Shown: in pieces, positions 9,031 to 17,302 of the stretch
Position numbering within the stretch: the first letter of the stretch is position 1
How the letters are laid out: every line of letters begins with the position of its first letter
Source of the DNA: JAHBVH01 sp034432375
GTDB lineage: Bacteria > Chloroflexota > Anaerolineae > Caldilineales > Caldilineaceae
Length of the DNA stretch: 64,000 nt
Assembly: GCA_034432375.1 (NCBI GenBank)
Contig: DAOUCA010000170.1
Location: 62,001-126,000 of the forward strand
Direction of reading: 5' to 3'
Translations under genes and position numbers: made by a program
The notes under the pieces: generated by a model
What the model saw: only the letters and a program-made list of their open reading frames with translations
What the model was told of the DNA's origin: nothing
Databases searched by the model: none

Positions 9031-9243
9031 GGACCGGGTCACAAGATGATCCTGTTGGCCTACCTTACAGTCCGGCCCATGTCACGCCTGCCCCCACCGC
9101 CGTGAGGGTAAACTCAGGCAGGAGTCCAAACCAGTACAATGGATTCCTCAGGTGCTACCTGGGCGCGCAGGAATGACAGTGCCACAGTGGAACGTAAGGC
9201 TTTTCGTAAGACTGTGCAACAGGATCATCTTGTCACCCGGTCC
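9031..9243. mobile_element. 213-bp MITE-like element with 27-bp terminal inverted repeats
   Basis: The left end 9031-9057 (starting GGACCGGGT, ending GATGATCCTGTTG) matches the reverse complement of 9217-9243 with a single mismatch. There is no open frame and the interior has further palindromic pieces. It fills the gap between the glyoxalase and sigma factor genes. A related, shorter element with GATACTGTTGG ends is at 31203-31345. Confidence 0.75.
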
Positions 9244-9251
9244 TCTTGTCT

Positions 9252-10589
9252 ATGAATCAACTTATGATATCCAATCACGTACTTACCACCGTTGAAGAGA
9301 CCTTTCGCGCGGCGTCGGGGCGAGTGCTGGCGACGTTGATCGGCGCGTTTCATGATATTGAGCTGGCCGAGGAGGTGGTACAGGAGGCTTTTATTGTGGC
9401 GCTGGAACGATGGCGTCACGAGGGCATCCCCGATAACCCGGCGGCGTGGATCACGACAACGGCGCGCAACCGCGCCATCGACCGGCTGCGGCGCAACCAG
9501 ACGTTGGCGCGCAAAGTTGCCCAACTGCAACAGAATACGCCGACCGCCGCCCCCGATCCAGCCGAACTCGCGCCCCCCGACGATTACCCCGACGAGCGGC
9601 TCCAACTGATCTTCACCTGTTGCCATCCGGCGCTAGCCCACGACGCGCAGATTGCGCTCACCCTGCGCACCCTCGGTGGGCTAACCACTGAAGAGATTGC
9701 TCGCGCCTTTCTCACCCCGGTGCCGACGATGGCACAGCGGCTCGTGCGCGCCAAACGCAAGATCAGCGATGCCGCCATTCCCTTCCAGGTGCCACCCCCC
9801 GCGCTCCTCAGCGAGCGCATCGATGCTGTGCTGACAACGCTCTACCTGATCTTCAACGAAGGCTACAGCGCCGCGGCCGGCGACGAACTGATCCGCCAAA
9901 GCCTCTGCGACGAAGCGATCCGCCTGGCGCGTCTACTCGTCACTCTCTTGCAACAGAATCGGCAGCGCTCCTACCAGGAACGGCTACAGATCGCCTGTCA
10001 GCAAAGCACAACCGAAGCCCCCGTCGAGGCCGAAGCGCTCGGTTTGTTGGCCCTGATGTTGCTCCACCACGCCCGCCGCCACGCCCGTCTTGATGCACAG
10101 GGGCAACTCGTGACGCTCGAAGAGCAGGATCGCACGCGCTGGCAGCGCGACGAGATCGCCGAAGGGATCGCCCTGCTCGATAGCGCGCTTCTGCTACGCC
10201 GCCCTGGTCCCTACCAGATCCAAGCTGCCATCGCCGCGCTCCACGGCGAAGCCGCCACCGCCCGCGAGACCGACTGGCCGCAGATCGCCGCACTCTACGG
10301 CTCCCTGCGCCACTATCATGACACGCCAGTCGTCGCGCTCAACCACGCCGTCGCCGTGGCGATGGCCGAGGGGGTGGATCAAGGGTTGCTGCTGCTGGAT
10401 GGATTGGAACGGGATGGCGCGCTGTCGAGTTATCATCTACTTTCAGCGGCACGGGCGGATTTGTTGCGGCGTGCGGGGCGCTGGGGTGAGGCCGCGGCGG
10501 CTTACCGCACGGCATTGGGGTTGGTCGATAATGGGATTGAGCGGGCGTATTTGGAGAGAAGGTTGGGGGAGGTGGAGAAGCAAAACTAG
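9252..10589 (+). CDS. RNA polymerase sigma factor, ECF42 type with C-terminal extension
   Basis: 445 residues. The sigma2 region (FHDIELAEEVVQEAFIVALERW, then AWITTTARNRAIDRLRR) and sigma4 region (IALTLRTLGGLTTEEIARAFLTP) occupy the first 180 residues. A long helical extension follows (IYLIFNEGYSAAAGDEL onward) with a TPR-like C-terminus (AAAYRTALGLVDNGIERAYLERRL). ECF42 factors have no separate anti-sigma factor; the extension is thought to control activity. The start at 9252 (ATG) is preferred to a TTG at 9246. It probably transcribes the DGPF gene upstream. Confidence 0.93.
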   Translation: MNQLMISNHVLTTVEETFRAASGRVLATLIGAFHDIELAEEVVQEAFIVALERWRHEGIPDNPAAWITTTARNRAIDRLRRNQTLARKVAQLQQNTPTAAPDPAELAPPDDYPDERLQLIFTCCHPALAHDAQIALTLRTLGGLTTEEIARAFLTPVPTMAQRLVRAKRKISDAAIPFQVPPPALLSERIDAVLTTLYLIFNEGYSAAAGDELIRQSLCDEAIRLARLLVTLLQQNRQRSYQERLQIACQQSTTEAPVEAEALGLLALMLLHHARRHARLDAQGQLVTLEEQDRTRWQRDEIAEGIALLDSALLLRRPGPYQIQAAIAALHGEAATARETDWPQIAALYGSLRHYHDTPVVALNHAVAVAMAEGVDQGLLLLDGLERDGALSSYHLLSAARADLLRRAGRWGEAAAAYRTALGLVDNGIERAYLERRLGEVEKQN

Positions 10590-10604
10590 AGGGCTACATG
10601 GTGG

Positions 10605-10880
10605 CTATGCTGGTGGATGCCAACCGGCAAGTCTCCAAATTCTTCTTGATCGCATACGCAATTCCTCATTCAAGTCCAATGCAACCACGGTTGCACGTCC
10701 AACCGCAGTTATGCCGATAATCTGAGTCCCATCAGCACTCCAACGGAAATGATCATCCCACTGCTCCATACGTGGATCAAAGAGTGGAGCGAGATTTTCT
10801 GTTACCGGATCGACTGCAGCAGTGAGTGTATCCTTTTTCTCATTGCATGTACGACAAGAGAGCCACAGACTTGAACCGCA
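10605..10880 (-). pseudogene. HNH nuclease remnant, C-terminal half
   Basis: The minus strand reads SLWLSCRTCNEKKDTLTAAVDP, then FDPRMEQWDDHFRWSADGTQ, GITAVGRATVVALDLN and ends GWHPPA. This matches the second half of the HNH proteins at 12999 and 19717 (NPRTQNWPEHFAWS and NPRTETWAAHFRWS). The N-terminal part with the first Cys pair and catalytic His is missing. The fragment joins directly onto the remnant of the upstream partner gene, so an internal deletion removed the middle of a two-gene module. Confidence 0.75.
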
Positions 10881-11074
10881 TCGGGAAGCCCTTCACCGAT
10901 TTTTTTGCAGCAACAACGACTAGCGCGCCGGCAAACTTGGCGCCTTTCGTTTGGCCAACATCAAGCTAAGCGCGGATAGAGATATTCGATCTCCCCAGAT
11001 TCTAGTTGTGCAACACCGCCAATGAGTTCGTTGATTTCGATGTTGACTTCAGACTTAAGTTGTACCGTTGTCAT
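10881..11074 (-). pseudogene. Remnant of the small partner gene of an HNH module
   Basis: The minus strand reads MTTVQLKSEVNIEINELIGG and VAQLESGEIEY, nearly identical to the intact partner at 13417-13827. Loss of one T in a TCTCT(T)ATCCGC context shifts the frame and gives an early stop after 37 residues. The homology resumes in the next frame up to KIGEGLPD, where the HNH remnant begins. It is a degraded third copy of the partner-HNH pair. Confidence 0.75.
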
Positions 11075-11200
11075 TGCCTGCCCCGTTTGTCATTGTAATC
11101 GTAGTCATGGTAACCATTATACCAGATACCAGAAAAATGGAAACAAACCGATATTCACCACGGTGGCCGGTGCGTAACGCGACAAGAGGATAAGGAGAGT

Positions 11201-11298
11201 TCATTCAGCAAGTTCATCTGATAGGTCGTTTGCACGCTTCACAGTTGCCAATAGCTCAGCTTCAACCAGTGTTTCAAGTTCTCTTTGTGTAGGTATAT
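11201..11298 (-). pseudogene. Fragment homologous to the C-terminus of the gene at 12575-12937
   Basis: The minus strand encodes RELETLVEAELLATVKRAND followed by LSDELAE and a stop. This parallels the sequence downstream of the premature stop in the gene at 12647 (ALVEAELVATVERSN, KLFGELAK). The 5' two-thirds are absent. It shows that the longer ending is the ancestral one. Confidence 0.6.
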
Positions 11299-11349
11299 GG
11301 TATACTTCCAACAGTTTGATGGATTGATAGTGAATAGGGGAGGTTGCAA

Positions 11350-11601
11350 ATGAGTGAAGCAAAACTACTAGAACGGATTACCGTGAATCAAACTATTTTT
11401 GGCGGCAAACCACTTGTTCGCGGACGGCGTCTTGCCGTAGAGCATGTGCTAGGCATGCTGGCAGCCGGCGATACCGCAGAATCGCTATTGGAAGCGTATC
11501 CTTGGTTAGCATGGGAAGATATCCAAGCTTGTCTGCTTTATGCCCAGCGCGTCATCGGTAATGAACACATCGAACCAACACTAAGCGGGGCCCTAGCGTG
11601 A
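11350..11601 (+). CDS. DUF433 antitoxin-like protein
   Basis: 83 residues from the ATG at 11350 (GGGGAGG 6 bases upstream). DUF433 signature: ERITVNQTIFGGKPLVRGRR, then VLGMLAAGDTAESLLEAYPWL and DIQACLLYA, a winged/helix-turn-helix type domain. DUF433 proteins usually act as antitoxins paired with a PIN-like DUF5615 toxin. Here the next gene overlaps by GTGA, as expected, but is destroyed, so the antitoxin is an orphan. An extended -10 (TGGTATACT, ending 11306) is the likely promoter. Confidence 0.85.
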   Translation: MSEAKLLERITVNQTIFGGKPLVRGRRLAVEHVLGMLAAGDTAESLLEAYPWLAWEDIQACLLYAQRVIGNEHIEPTLSGALA

Positions 11602-11774
11602 AAGTTTTGCTTGATACCTGTGTGGCCGGCGGCACAGGCAGATCTACTGCAGCGGGCGGGACGCTGGGCAGAGGCAGCGGTGGCCTATCGGGCGCGTTGG
11701 CGTTGGTGGATAATGAGATTGAGCGAGCGTATTTGGCGCGGCGGTTGGGGGAGGTAGAGAGGAAGGGCAGCTGA
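11598..11774 (+). pseudogene. Truncated DUF5615-like toxin fused out of frame to an ECF42 sigma tail
   Basis: A GTG start overlaps the antitoxin stop and begins VKVLLDTCVAGG, the usual N-terminus of the PIN-like DUF5615 toxin (LLDTCV with an acidic active-site residue). After about 12 codons the DNA switches to sequence homologous to the 3' end of the ECF42 gene (AQADLLQRAGRWAEAA in one frame, then VDNEIERAYLARRLGEVE in another). A deletion or recombination therefore joined the toxin start to a decayed second sigma-factor copy. Toxin activity should be lost. Confidence 0.75.
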
Positions 11775-11779
11775 TTCAA

Positions 11780-12184
11780 CTACGCTGGCTGTGGTACGAT
11801 ATCAGCAAAATAGTCTGACTTCAACAAAAAGATCAGCCACAACGCCACCATGCGCAGCAGATAGTCCCAATCCGACGCGGTTGTAGCCGGTTCTAACTTC
11901 CGCCACGCGCCCTGTAAATCGGCATGGGCAGGTAAGAATGCCTGTTGCCACGCTTCAATATGGAACCCAACAATATCGCCGGTTGTTGGATTGACTTTCA
12001 GGTAAGCATCATTTTCCAGTTCCACTGAAACGGCCCGCTCCGGCTTGCCCGTGAGATAAATCACCAAACTATCGGCCTCTTCATCGTAGTGAACCCACAG
12101 ATTACTTTGATCGATGGCATCAGTGATAAGTGGATTGATGTGGATGGGGGAATAAGATACAATGCGTTCTTTCAAGCGGACCAT
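11780..12184 (-). CDS. DUF2283-domain protein
   Basis: 134 residues. The middle (LWVHYDEEADSLVIYLTGKP, then VSVELENDAYLKVNPTTGDIVGFHIE) is the DUF2283 beta-rich domain. A tail of about 55 residues ends in a hydrophobic segment (VALWLIFLLKSDYF). DUF2283 proteins often sit next to small toxin-like genes and are suspected antitoxins. It overlaps the upstream gene by 13 bases, so the two form one translation unit. Confidence 0.7.
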   Translation of the reverse strand: MVRLKERIVSYSPIHINPLITDAIDQSNLWVHYDEEADSLVIYLTGKPERAVSVELENDAYLKVNPTTGDIVGFHIEAWQQAFLPAHADLQGAWRKLEPATTASDWDYLLRMVALWLIFLLKSDYFADIVPQPA

Positions 12185-12492
12185 ACTGTTTCTTCCTCGC
12201 TTTTGGGCAAGCTCACAATAAATGCCATCAACACACGACCAATTTCTTGTTTGAACAAAACGCAGACCTTTAGATACATCTCTGGGAAATCAGCAACCAC
12301 GCCATGTGCATAGTAGTTTTCTTTGTATTCATCTCTCTGGTCAGCGGTAATAATATCTGGGGCTTCGATTGTGCTTTGTATTTCTTCCACGGTGATCCCA
12401 TGTTGCAGCCAAATGTGATTTTGATAGCGGCTGCGGTGAAGGATCACTTCATACAACCTGGGATCATGTGTACGAAAGAGTAAGTTGCGCAT
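12172..12492 (-). CDS. Small toxin-like protein paired with DUF2283 (function unproven)
   Basis: 106 residues: RTHDPRLYEVILHRSRYQNH, then HGITVEEIQSTIEAPDIITADQ, YYAHGVVADFPEMYLKVCVLF and an acidic end. The pattern of a short basic alpha/beta protein with conserved His/Arg/Tyr upstream of a DUF2283 gene resembles RelE/PBECR-like nuclease toxins, but no family can be named securely. The 13-base overlap with DUF2283 supports a two-gene toxin-antitoxin unit. Confidence 0.5.
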   Translation of the reverse strand: MRNLLFRTHDPRLYEVILHRSRYQNHIWLQHGITVEEIQSTIEAPDIITADQRDEYKENYYAHGVVADFPEMYLKVCVLFKQEIGRVLMAFIVSLPKSEEETVWSA

Positions 12493-12574
12493 TTACCGAG
12501 CCACTTTAGTGAGAGATGATTAAAGTGTAGATGAACTGGCATAGTTTGTCAATTGGTAGGAGGATTGTGCGGGT

Positions 12575-12937
12575 TCACTTAGCGAGTTCACCAAAAAGCT
12601 TGTTTGAACGTTCCACGGTTGCCACTAATTCAGCCTCGACCAGTGCTTAAAGTTCTTGCTCTGTGGAATTCGGCAATGCACGCCCGCTGTCACGCTGTTT
12701 GCGCCATTCGTCTATCAATTGCGCAAGACGCTGCTGTTGACTTACCGTGAAAAATTCATCCGGCTGCATCTTTTGCAGAATCACGACTGTGCTGCCGACA
12801 TTGTCCTGCAATTGTGCGGTGATCGCGTCTAGTGCTGCGCCTGCGGTCTCACCAATCGATTGTTTATCACCCGATTGGGCGTAGTAGGCAGTTGCACCAC
12901 TTTCGATTGGCACGGGGAAAATTGTAACTTTTGTCAT
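12575..12937 (-). pseudogene. Conserved small hypothetical gene with a premature TAA
   Basis: The readable product (12647-12937) is 96 residues: MTKVTIFPVPIESG, then GDKQSIGETAGAALDAITAQL and a helical end. In-frame sequence after the TAA at 12647 continues ALVEAELVATVERSN, KLFGELAK to a stop at 12575. The homologous fragment at 11201 has a sense codon (GAA, Glu) at the TAA position, so this is a GAA-to-TAA nonsense change that removes the last 24 residues. Whether the short form works is unknown. Confidence 0.6.
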
Positions 12938-12998
12938 TGGAATCTATCCTGTCTAAAGATTACCATGACCACTTCGGGTGCCTTTGTTACCCAATAAT

Positions 12999-13424
12999 TT
13001 ACTCTGGAGGATGTTTCCCAGCCAGTAAGAGCAATGTGCGCATATTCACGACACCAGGCCGGTTCATTTGCAGCGCATAGACTGTTGCCCGGCCAGTTGG
13101 CGTCAGTCCCACAACGTATAGGTAATCCTCACTCCAGGCAAAATGTTCAGGCCAGTTTTGTGTGCGTGGATTATATAGCGCAACAACAATTTTGCTGGTA
13201 GGGTCAATGCCTTCTGTCTTTGTATACTTGTGCCCGTTGCAGCCACCACAAGCATAACAAAGATTATCTAATGTTGTGTCTCCACCCTTGGCGATGGGGA
13301 TGATGTGTTCACAGACAAAGGATTGCGCTGAATAGTCGGCCCTGCATTGACAGTACTCACACCGTGATGCTGCCCGTGAAATAATCTGCTCCTGCTCCTC
13401 AACGGAGATATAGCGCCTAGACAT
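12999..13424 (-). CDS. HNH endonuclease
   Basis: 141 residues. HNH core: two Cys in RCEYCQC (residues 24-28), VCEHIIPIAKGGDTTLDNLCYA with the catalytic His, then CGGCNGHK. The C-terminal half (NPRTQNWPEHFAWS, GLTPTGRATVYAL) is shared with the remnant at 10605 and the paralogue at 19717. The ATG at 13424 overlaps the partner's stop by 8 bases (ATGTCTAG). These proteins cut DNA with a single metal. The fixed pairing with a small upstream gene suggests a toxin/effector with its control protein. Confidence 0.85.
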   Translation of the reverse strand: MSRRYISVEEQEQIISRAASRCEYCQCRADYSAQSFVCEHIIPIAKGGDTTLDNLCYACGGCNGHKYTKTEGIDPTSKIVVALYNPRTQNWPEHFAWSEDYLYVVGLTPTGRATVYALQMNRPGVVNMRTLLLLAGKHPPE

Positions 13425-13827
13425 AAGCAGGTGGTTGCTCAATTCCTAGTTGTCCCACTAGTTCATCCAGGGAAACTTTGCGCAGTTGGGCCAATTCAAT
13501 CAGTGCTTGCAGACGGACCGCATCGGCCTGCTCGACAACATCAATCAAGCCGAGAAGTTCATTGTGCTCTTCTGGCGTGATTTTCTCCGCTAACAACTTT
13601 TGCTGTAATGCATTGTAACGGGCTTGAACCGTATCGGGGAGACCTTCACCGATTTTTTGCAGCAACACCGACTCGCGCGCCGGCAAACTAGGTGCTTTCC
13701 GTTTGGCTAAGACCAGACTGAGTGCGGATAAGAGATGCTCGATCTCAGCAGATTCCAATTGTGCGACACCGCCGATGAGTTCATCAATCTCGATATTGAC
13801 TTCAGATTTTAGTTGTACAGTTGTCAT
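13417..13827 (-). CDS. Small helical partner protein of the HNH nuclease
   Basis: 136 residues from MTTVQLKSEVNIEIDELIGG (the same start as the remnant at 11074). An N-terminal segment is followed by two helical stretches; the C-terminal part (AEKITPEEHNELLGLIDVVEQADAVRLQALIELAQLRKVSLDEL, quoted here in pieces: ITPEEHNELL, LIELAQLRKVS) resembles the end of the other HNH partner at 20163 (ITQEALQELA, AEAVRLLHQRG). No enzymatic motif is visible. Position and overlap suggest an antitoxin or specificity role. Confidence 0.6.
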   Translation of the reverse strand: MTTVQLKSEVNIEIDELIGGVAQLESAEIEHLLSALSLVLAKRKAPSLPARESVLLQKIGEGLPDTVQARYNALQQKLLAEKITPEEHNELLGLIDVVEQADAVRLQALIELAQLRKVSLDELVGQLGIEQPPAYV

Positions 13828-13943
13828 CTGCCGCTCCAATCACCTCTACACATTAGGATTCACCTAGCCATTATAACAGAAAAGCCAAGTGGATTGCCAC
13901 TCAGCTTGCCAGGGGGGATTGTCACCTCTTTCCACTAAACAGC

Positions 13944-14353
13944 TCACCGGTTTACCCGCTCGCCCACGAAGTCTGCAAACTTCTCCACCACCACACAGTC
14001 AATCACACCTGCGACCACATCCAACGCGTTCAACACGTCCAAGTTGGTAAAGCGAAGCATGATGAAACCTGCACTTTCCAGTACACCTGCCGAATGGCGT
14101 CTTCTGCTTGGGTATACTCATGGGTGGTGCCATCGACTTCGATGATGAGGCGAATGCTGGGGGCGCAAAAATCGGTGATAAAGCGCTCAATCGCAAATTG
14201 ACGCCGGAATTTGACACCACGGATTTGGTTCTTGTGCAGTCGTTGCCAGAGTTTGGCTTCGGCCGCGGTGAGCGCTTTGCGCATTTGGCGGGTGAGCGGC
14301 TTGAGTTTATGCCAGAGGTCGGGTGGTGGTTGCCAGTCGTGGCGGGTGAGCAT
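13944..14353 (-). pseudogene. DUF559 endonuclease-like gene, frameshifted
   Basis: Starting MLTRHDWQPPPDLWHKLKPL, the product shows the DUF559 pattern: LTAAEAKLWQRL, FRRQFAIERFITDF and LIIEVDGTTHEY, a Vsr-like PD-(D/E)XK fold. After AIRQVY the homology moves to another frame (LESAGFIMLRFTNLDVLNALDVV) down to a stop at 13944. One base, a C in TAC-CTG-GAA, has been lost. The reading frame that exists ends at 14030 with an unrelated tail. GC-rich palindromes flank the gene. Confidence 0.75.
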
Positions 14354-14367
14354 AAACCCCCTCCTAA

Positions 14368-14388
14368 CCTCCCCCAGCTTGGGGGAGG
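14368..14388. repeat. REP-like palindrome at the 5' edge of the DUF559 gene
   Basis: A near-perfect palindrome CCTCCCCCAGCTTGGGGGAGG lies 14 bases before the DUF559 start codon. It could fold into a strong hairpin. The matching palindrome at 14493-14513 is on the same side, upstream of the gene. Confidence 0.6.
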
Positions 14389-14492
14389 AACCGTTGACGT
14401 GTAGGTTACTTTGACGTTGTATCGGCAAATCTATAAAGCTACCTTATCGCACTTGCACCAACACGCACAGCGTCATTTGTCCCGTGACAGTT

Positions 14493-14513
14493 CCCTCCCC
14501 AAGCTGGGGAGGG
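14493..14513. repeat. Second REP-like palindrome, related to 14368
   Basis: CCCTCCCCAAGCTGGGGAGGG, sharing the AAGCT/AGCTT core and CTCCCC arms with the element at 14368. It sits between the DUF559 gene and the 3' end of the kinase gene and may also act as a transcription terminator for the latter. Confidence 0.55.
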
Positions 14514-14547
14514 GTTGGGGTTACCAGAATTCAACATCCTATTGGGG

Positions 14548-15798
14548 CTACCCAACAGCCTCCACAATCACATCAAATGCATAGCGAGCATCACTCGCAG
14601 ATTGAAAGCGCGCGTTCGGGTCCTCTTGAATGCATCGATAGATAAACGCTCTATAACGCTCATCAACTTGGTTCAAGACGCCAGATGGCATAGGTGCCTT
14701 ACCCGTTAACATATGCAGCAACGTTTTACCAAGCGCATAAATATCTGCTCTTTGATCAGCATCACGGAACGACTGAAGCTGTTCGGGCGCAGCATAGGCC
14801 AAAGAACCGAGAGAATTGTTACTGGTCTGTGTCAACACGATGCCGGGGCTGTCAGCATTCAGTTGCTTCCCAAGTCCAAAGTCGCCAATCATGGCATGAT
14901 CGTTTGCAAATAACAGAACGTTTTCTGGCTTTAGATCGCGGTGGATCACGCTACAGCTATGCGCATATTCAAGCCCGACCAAGACCTGTCGGAAAATGGC
15001 GTTGATACGCACAAAATTGCCGACCAGTTCCTCAGCAATATCAGCAACACTGTTGGCCGCTAATGGTGTTGCAAACCAAGGTGTAGATGCATTCAAATCA
15101 CTCTCGAGGACAGGAAGAATGTTTGGATGACTGAGCGTAGATTGGATGTTAACTTCACGTTCAAAGCGGCTGCGTTCTTCATGTAACTCTTCGGGAGAAA
15201 AACTCAGTTTGCTTGTATCGAGTTCCTTCACCGCAATGACTTCACCCGTTCGACGGAGGATGGCTTTATAGACGATACCAAAACCACCGGTACCAATCAC
15301 CTCTAGACGATTAACTACACCTCGCTCATATATTTGAGGGAAAAACGGTACCTCAGTCCAAGAAAAGTCTTTGTAAAGTTTTGCTTCAGGATTACCCGCA
15401 AACTTCCCGTGACTCCAGCGAATTTCAGAGTGAAACGGAAAAGGGTATTCCTTGCGTGCCGCCTGTTCTTCCACAACCATGACAAAGTCAACAACACTTT
15501 GGCCACGTGTGAGATCAGGTTGCGCAGTCAGGTGCTTGAAACGCCATGCACGTCGCCAAGCAGTTATATTTGGTATCGTAATCCCAAAATCGTCTCTTTT
15601 GCTAAGCCCACATAACACATACTCGACATCACCAAGTCTGAAAAACCGCCGGATGAGGTTTTCAATAACTGAATTTTTGATGGAGCTTGCCAGAGATTGC
15701 TGCAGTGCACTGTTAAAAATTGCAGCAGACCGTTCGGCTACCTCACAGCAAAATGAGACGTACAGTCGATCAAACTCGGCTTGTTCTGTGGGCGGCAA
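14548..15798 (-). CDS. Serine/threonine protein kinase domain, downstream part of an amber-split gene
   Basis: The C-terminal 240 residues are a complete Hanks-type kinase: glycine loop GTGGFGIVYKA, AVKEL with the ATP Lys, catalytic HRDLKPEN, DFG in GDFGLGKQL, and APEQLQ. The preceding 160 residues (RFFRLGDVEYVLCGLSKRDDF, then GQSVVDFVMVVEEQAAR) are not kinase and continue an upstream domain. The frame is open further upstream to a single TAG at 15916-15918, and the frame beyond it is the same (15916-16368). The TTG at 15798 is only a formal start. It is probably one interrupted gene of about 606 codons. Confidence 0.75.
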   Translation of the reverse strand: MPPTEQAEFDRLYVSFCCEVAERSAAIFNSALQQSLASSIKNSVIENLIRRFFRLGDVEYVLCGLSKRDDFGITIPNITAWRRAWRFKHLTAQPDLTRGQSVVDFVMVVEEQAARKEYPFPFHSEIRWSHGKFAGNPEAKLYKDFSWTEVPFFPQIYERGVVNRLEVIGTGGFGIVYKAILRRTGEVIAVKELDTSKLSFSPEELHEERSRFEREVNIQSTLSHPNILPVLESDLNASTPWFATPLAANSVADIAEELVGNFVRINAIFRQVLVGLEYAHSCSVIHRDLKPENVLLFANDHAMIGDFGLGKQLNADSPGIVLTQTSNNSLGSLAYAAPEQLQSFRDADQRADIYALGKTLLHMLTGKAPMPSGVLNQVDERYRAFIYRCIQEDPNARFQSASDARYAFDVIVEAVG

Positions 15799-15915
15799 AT
15801 TTCGAATTGCTTTGGCCAGACGCTTTCTACCAGCGCCTTTGATTGTCTGATGATAATCGATAACGGAAGAAGGTAAATTGAGAGAACAAAGATCACAGGC
15901 CGATTGGTACAGCGA

Positions 15916-16368
15916 CTAATAAGCATCTTGGGCGACCGTTGTATACCAATTGTCAGAGCGAGAAGGAGTCGAGGTACCGCTGGGGACACTTGCAAAGAGA
16001 ATTGGAGGGGCAGGATTGCCAACAACATTGCTGTCAGCTTTCACGCTGATAGGAACATTTGCGGCAATAATATCAACAGGAATCGGCACACTGCTCGCTT
16101 GCCGCTGTGGCCCTTCCCAGCGAACGGTAGCAATGTTTGTATGTTTGAAGTGTTCATGAGAGTAGCGTAGATTAACACCGACCGCATAGAATCTTCGGTA
16201 GTACGCCTCATCTCTGGCAAACTCGCGCGCATAATCAGCAAATTTGGTGGCAGATAAGGTATCGTCCCAACGCTGCTTTACTTGCGGCGCTGATGCTTTT
16301 AGTGGATCAAGTCCAAGTAATCCAAAGCCTACAGATAGTTCGGTACATTCAGTTTTGGGGGTTGGCAT
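15916..16368 (-). pseudogene. Upstream part of the amber-split unknown-domain/kinase gene
   Basis: 150 residues from MPTPKTECTELSVGFGLLGL to WYTTVAQDAY, ending in TAG; reading through it continues SLYQSACDLCSLNLPSS and into the kinase frame. It starts 11 bases after the methyltransferase stop. The stretch VPIPVDIIAANVPISVKADS, a buried strand with Asp then Lys, is compatible with a PD-(D/E)XK nuclease strand, and its place after a DNA methyltransferase fits a restriction-type subunit, but this is only an inference. No family is recognised. Confidence 0.55.
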
Positions 16369-16379
16369 GGTAGTTTGAT

Positions 16380-17302
16380 CTATTGATGTCCGTTTGGTTG
16401 AATGTTTGGCAACTCAGTTTGCACTTCCTCCGGGGCTGTTACAGCATCTAATCGAGAACGCGCCAAGTTGCAATATTCCTCAGATAAGTCATACCCAACA
16501 TAATGTCGCCCATACTGCTTTGCAGCCACACAGGTTGTCCCTGACCCCAAAAATGGATCAAGCACAACATCATTGGCATAGGAATAAAGTTCAATCACAC
16601 GGCTGGCAAGTTCAACGGGGAAGGGTGCCGGATGGCCTACACGCTTGGCCGATTCGGGCGGAATCTCCCAAATCGAAAGCGTAGCCGCCATAAACTCATC
16701 GCGCTCAATGGTGGACTCGCCCTTGTCCGGTCGTGAGTAGGATTGTTTGGCAAAGACGAGCAGATACTCGTGCAAATCGCGCAAACGGGGCGCTTTGGCG
16801 CTGCGCCAACTGCCCCAAGCACAGCTGCCACTTGCGCCACGCCCTTTTTGCCAGATGATTTCACCCATTGGCAAGAAGCCAAGCTCTTCGGCATGGAGAC
16901 CATAGAAAAATGAGTGCAACGGAATATACGGTTTGCGCCCCAAATTGGCAATATTGACAACATAGCGCCCACCCGGCTTGAGCACACGATAGACTTCCTT
17001 GCCTACATCACGGATTAGCGATAGATACTCATTAAAGCCCATATCGTCATCATAATCTTTACCAACGTTATAGGGTGGTATCTGAACGCCAGCGCAACGC
17101 TATTGTCTGGAATTTGTGTCATTGCTGTGGAAGATTGTCGGTAAACATCATCAACCCAGCCATCCAAACCCGGCATGGGAACTGCCAGTTCCTTTGCGGA
17201 CGCTGGTTCACGAAAAAAGAGTGAATAGAGATTGCGTTCGTAAAAGGAAGATGAATCGTGCCCCTCACGTTTGGATGTGCCGAACGAGGATGTCTGTGTC
17301 AT
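16380..17302 (-). pseudogene. DNA methyltransferase (beta-class, N4-cytosine/N6-adenine), frameshifted in its catalytic motif
   Basis: The N-terminal frame (17015-17302) runs MTQTSSFGTSKREGHDSSSF to QIPDNSVALAF. The second frame (to 16380) carries PPYNVGKDYDDDMGFNEYL, VLKPGGRYVVNIANLG, and near the end DPFLGSGTTCVAAKQYGRHYVG. A one-base loss just before the PPY motif separates the two. The order catalytic motif IV, then SAM-binding motif I (FLGSGTT), is the beta class; SPPY-type motifs favour N4-cytosine. The intact 221-residue downstream frame lacks the motif, so activity is probably lost unless the shift is a sequencing error. Confidence 0.8.
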
